Shown piece by piece: positions 25,860 to 28,246 of a DNA stretch of 28,246 nucleotides. Position 1 is the first letter of the stretch. Each line of letters opens with the position of its first letter. The DNA lies in contig MPUH01000960.1 in NCBI GenBank assembly GCA_001970955.1, positions 1 through 28,246 of the forward strand. The letters are read 5' to 3'. Below the pieces are notes generated by a model. The model had not been told where the DNA came from, made no database searches, and saw only the letters and a list, made by a program, of their open reading frames with translations. The stretch is from Stentor coeruleus. Taxonomy: Eukaryota > Ciliophora > Heterotrichea > Heterotrichida > Stentoridae. The position numbers and the translations under genes are program-made.

Positions 25860-26807
25860 ATGGCCGAAGACACCTTTACCATGAGAGTTAAGATCACTCC
25901 ATCAGAAAAGGAGTTTGAAGTCACAGTGCACAAAGAAATCAAGCTAGATGAGTTGAAAGCTCTGTGCATAAAGGAATTAGGTGAGGAAGTAAACATCAAG
26001 TTAGTGTATCGAGGTAAGATTTTAAAAGACACTGATAGCTTATCAATACTTCAACCTAATACTGTGCTCTTCTTAGTTCGTGAGGCAAAGAAAACTGAAC
26101 CATCTTCGAATCCACCATCTCAATCTATTCCTTCAGGTTCCAGTGTTCCCCAGCCAGCACCTCAAAGTAATCCATTTAATCAAGGTACAGGCGGATTTCC
26201 AGGTATGGGTGGAATGGGAGGAATGCCTGGTATGGGTGGAATGGGTGGAATGGGTGGTATGGGTGCTAATGACCCACAAGGTTTAGGAGTTGACCCTAAC
26301 ATGATGGGTATGATGGGCCAGTTAATGTCAAATCCAGCAATGCGTGACTATATGTTTAATATGATGCAAATGATGTTTTCAAACCCACAATATAGAGAAA
26401 TGATCATGAATAGTAACCCTATGCTCAGAAATATGATGCAATCAAACCCAATGATGGGAGAAATGTTTAGTAATCCTGCAATGCTTGATATGATGAAAAA
26501 TATGTTTAATACCCCTGGATCACAACAACCTTTACCTAGTAATCCTTTTGGTGGCTATTTAGGAGGTCCTGCTTCAAATCCAATGAATCCAGCTGTACCT
26601 CCAAGCCTTGCTCCTGGGCTTGCTAATCCTTTTATTTCAAATATAGCAGCACCTTCGATTGAGAGTTTAAGAAGTACTTATGCAAACCAGCTTGATCAGA
26701 TTAAAGATATGGGGTTTAACAACGAGGAAGATATTTTAAGAGCTCTGAATGCTACTAATGGTGATGTGAATGCAGCTGTTGAAAAGTTATTCAGTAAGCT
26801 TGGATAA
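25860..26807 (+). CDS. UBQLN: Ubiquilin/Dsk2-like UBL-UBA shuttle protein, 315 aa
   Basis: Ubiquilins carry ubiquitinated proteins to the proteasome and act in quality control. Residues 6-75 form the ubiquitin-like domain (KLVYRGKILKDTDSLSIL, NTVLFLV). Residues 80-110 are a Pro/Ser/Gln linker. Residues 112-135 are a Gly-Met repeat (GMGGM units). STI1-type Met/Asn/Pro-rich repeats span about 146-217 (MGQLMSNPAMRDYM, MFSNPQYREMI, MLRNMMQSNP). A Pro-rich linker follows, then the UBA domain at about 272-313 (QLDQIKDMGFNNEEDILRAL, NGDVNAAVEKLF) with the Met-Gly-Phe loop that contacts ubiquitin. It is shorter than human ubiquilins (near 600) and closer to yeast Dsk2. The stop is TAA. Confidence 0.95.
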   Translation: MAEDTFTMRVKITPSEKEFEVTVHKEIKLDELKALCIKELGEEVNIKLVYRGKILKDTDSLSILQPNTVLFLVREAKKTEPSSNPPSQSIPSGSSVPQPAPQSNPFNQGTGGFPGMGGMGGMPGMGGMGGMGGMGANDPQGLGVDPNMMGMMGQLMSNPAMRDYMFNMMQMMFSNPQYREMIMNSNPMLRNMMQSNPMMGEMFSNPAMLDMMKNMFNTPGSQQPLPSNPFGGYLGGPASNPMNPAVPPSLAPGLANPFISNIAAPSIESLRSTYANQLDQIKDMGFNNEEDILRALNATNGDVNAAVEKLFSKLG

Positions 26808-27012
26808 TAGTATTTATTATAACTCTGAATATTCTTTGAAAAAATATTTATAATCAATATCTTTATTTTTTTTTAATGTATAAAAATTCAAAGGATAAAA
26901 CGTAGTCTTTAAATATAATTTTTTTATTAGATAATCGAATTTATATCATAATTTATTCATTTTTTTCATTTAAAGATATCAAACACAAACTAAATTTTTA
27001 AACTTATATTAT

Positions 27013-28227
27013 TTATATCCACCCTTTATACCTAAACAATACAATCACAATTATCAGATAAACTACAGAACAAGCACACATTACAATAAATGCTGTAAGA
27101 TCCTGATACTCATCACATTGATATGGAATCCTCACATTCATACCAAAAAAACCAGCTAACAAATATAAAGGTAAAAATATTGTCGTCATTGAAGAAAACA
27201 CCTTAACCAAATCATTACTTCTCTCAGAAGTATCACTTAACTTACCTTCAACAATAGCATCATGCACATTTTCTGAGCTTTTTAAAAGTCTCCTACTTGA
27301 GTCAATTTTTTCTGTAAGTTTCTTCATGTTTAATCCCATACTATTCAAATACTGATTAAAAGTTTTAGTCAAAAAATTCGTTTCAATAAGCTCAGGAAGT
27401 AAATGTGATTTTGTATCAACATAATTCCTTGCATTTATTAAAGTTTTTTTAGCAATATGTACCCTTAATACAAAATCAATCCTTTCAGTAGTACTAAGTT
27501 CTGTAGCGAACTCATTACAAATTTTAACCTCATTGTCCATTTCTGAAACTAATTCTTCTATTCTCATAAACATAACATGAAGAAGTTTGTATAAAACTTC
27601 CTCAAGGTCAGTTAGTTCATAAAATTCTACAAGGTCAAGTTTTACAGTAAATCGCTTTTTATAATTAGTTAAGGCTGTTTCGCTTTTTCTATAAGCGATT
27701 TCAGTCTCAGAAGTTGTTGTTGATTGGTCAGTGAAAATATTGAATTTCATTGTTTTAACAAAAATTTCTTCTAGACAATGGAGTTTTTCATCATAAAGTA
27801 GGAACATTATACCTTTCATAAGGATTATTTTTAATGAAGCTGGGGTACTTAAAGACCCTGTTAATGGTATATCAGTCAGAGTTAGAAAAAGGCAGTCGTG
27901 TATTTTAATCATATGATCTTTAAGATAAGATGATGAATTACATTCATATTCGATAACTGGATGAAGTTTATAAGCTGATCTTATTTTCATAATCGTTTGT
28001 TCATTAGGCTTTTGAATAAGTATTATATATTGTTGTTTAGTCATTTGGAATGCTTCTGGAAAAAGTACTTCATCAACTTTAGTTTTCCGACAAGTATTAT
28101 TTTTAACATTGACAATATAAACAAGTTCACTATTATGATTTTGCTCACTTGTTATAACTTCTTCAGATTCACTTGCATCTGATATAGAATCAACAACATG
28201 TTGGCTTTCATCCGAATGGATCGACAT
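27013..28227 (-). CDS. CorA-type Mg2+ channel/transporter, 404 aa
   Basis: The C-terminus is diagnostic of CorA: a first membrane helix (about 345-361, MTTIFLPLYLLAGFFGMN) ending in the Gly-Met-Asn selectivity motif (362-364), a short acidic loop, and a second helix (about 379-399) followed by the basic tail RYKGWI. The preceding part is the cytosolic funnel with a long helix of about 230-330 (for example VDTKSHLLPELIETNFLTKT). Family members form pentameric channels for Mg2+ and sometimes other divalent ions. Residues 1-45 are acidic, Ser-rich and disordered. No mitochondrial presequence is visible, so plasma or endomembrane location is likelier than a mitochondrial Mrs2 role. It is complete: ATG at 28227, stop TAA. 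Confidence 0.92.
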   Translation of the reverse strand: MSIHSDESQHVVDSISDASESEEVITSEQNHNSELVYIVNVKNNTCRKTKVDEVLFPEAFQMTKQQYIILIQKPNEQTIMKIRSAYKLHPVIEYECNSSSYLKDHMIKIHDCLFLTLTDIPLTGSLSTPASLKIILMKGIMFLLYDEKLHCLEEIFVKTMKFNIFTDQSTTTSETEIAYRKSETALTNYKKRFTVKLDLVEFYELTDLEEVLYKLLHVMFMRIEELVSEMDNEVKICNEFATELSTTERIDFVLRVHIAKKTLINARNYVDTKSHLLPELIETNFLTKTFNQYLNSMGLNMKKLTEKIDSSRRLLKSSENVHDAIVEGKLSDTSERSNDLVKVFSSMTTIFLPLYLLAGFFGMNVRIPYQCDEYQDLTAFIVMCACSVVYLIIVIVLFRYKGWI

Positions 28228-28246
28228 ATAAAAATTATGAAATTAG

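Noticed and set aside
1..28246. CRISPR array, insertion sequence, prophage or defence island
   Set aside because: The repeats are few, adjacent and unspaced; no transposase, integrase or Cas-like protein is encoded, and all recognisable genes are eukaryotic.

Overview
The window looks like macronuclear DNA of a heterotrich ciliate, most probably Stentor or a close relative. The DNA is very AT-rich and gene-dense, and most genes are single open reading frames. One gene, a Tctex-type dynein light chain, only makes sense if a 15-nt GT..AG intron is removed; introns of 15-16 nt are characteristic of heterotrichs. Long conserved genes carry Trp only as TGG and end in TAA or TAG, and one zinc-finger gene ends in TGA. 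This fits the standard code better than the UGA=Trp code of Blepharisma. The genus is an inference.

Layout. Positions 1-5.6 kb hold short tandem duplications, the dynein light chain, a disordered protein with two PP1-docking motifs, a large coiled-coil protein and an unknown 234-residue protein. Positions 5.6-13.1 kb are gene-poor. They contain a T-fold (6-pyruvoyl-tetrahydropterin-synthase-like) protein without the catalytic residues, a C2H2 zinc-finger gene, a broken small zinc-ribbon-like gene, and a clearly broken copy of the mitochondrial COQ8/ADCK kinase. Positions 13.6-28.2 kb are dense: BBS7, a small unknown protein, a four-module Cys/His protein, acylaminoacyl peptidase, eEF1B, a tRNA-Thr(AGU), a second C2H2 protein, a putative myristoylated protein, a polo-like kinase, a ubiquilin and a CorA-type Mg2+ channel.

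There is no operon or obvious joint pathway. Dynein light chain, BBS7, the coiled-coil protein and PLK could all serve cilia, basal bodies or division, but that is only thematic. Two single-N scaffold joins (11214 and 14788) are flanked by near-perfect direct repeats and look like assembly artefacts. The second inserts 49 false codons into BBS7.

I found no CRISPR array, transposon, rRNA or phage element, and no clear new multi-gene system. The items most worth following are the COQ8 pseudogene, the SILK plus RVxF protein, the PLK with altered phosphate-pincer residues, and a strand-specific base skew that marks gene ends.
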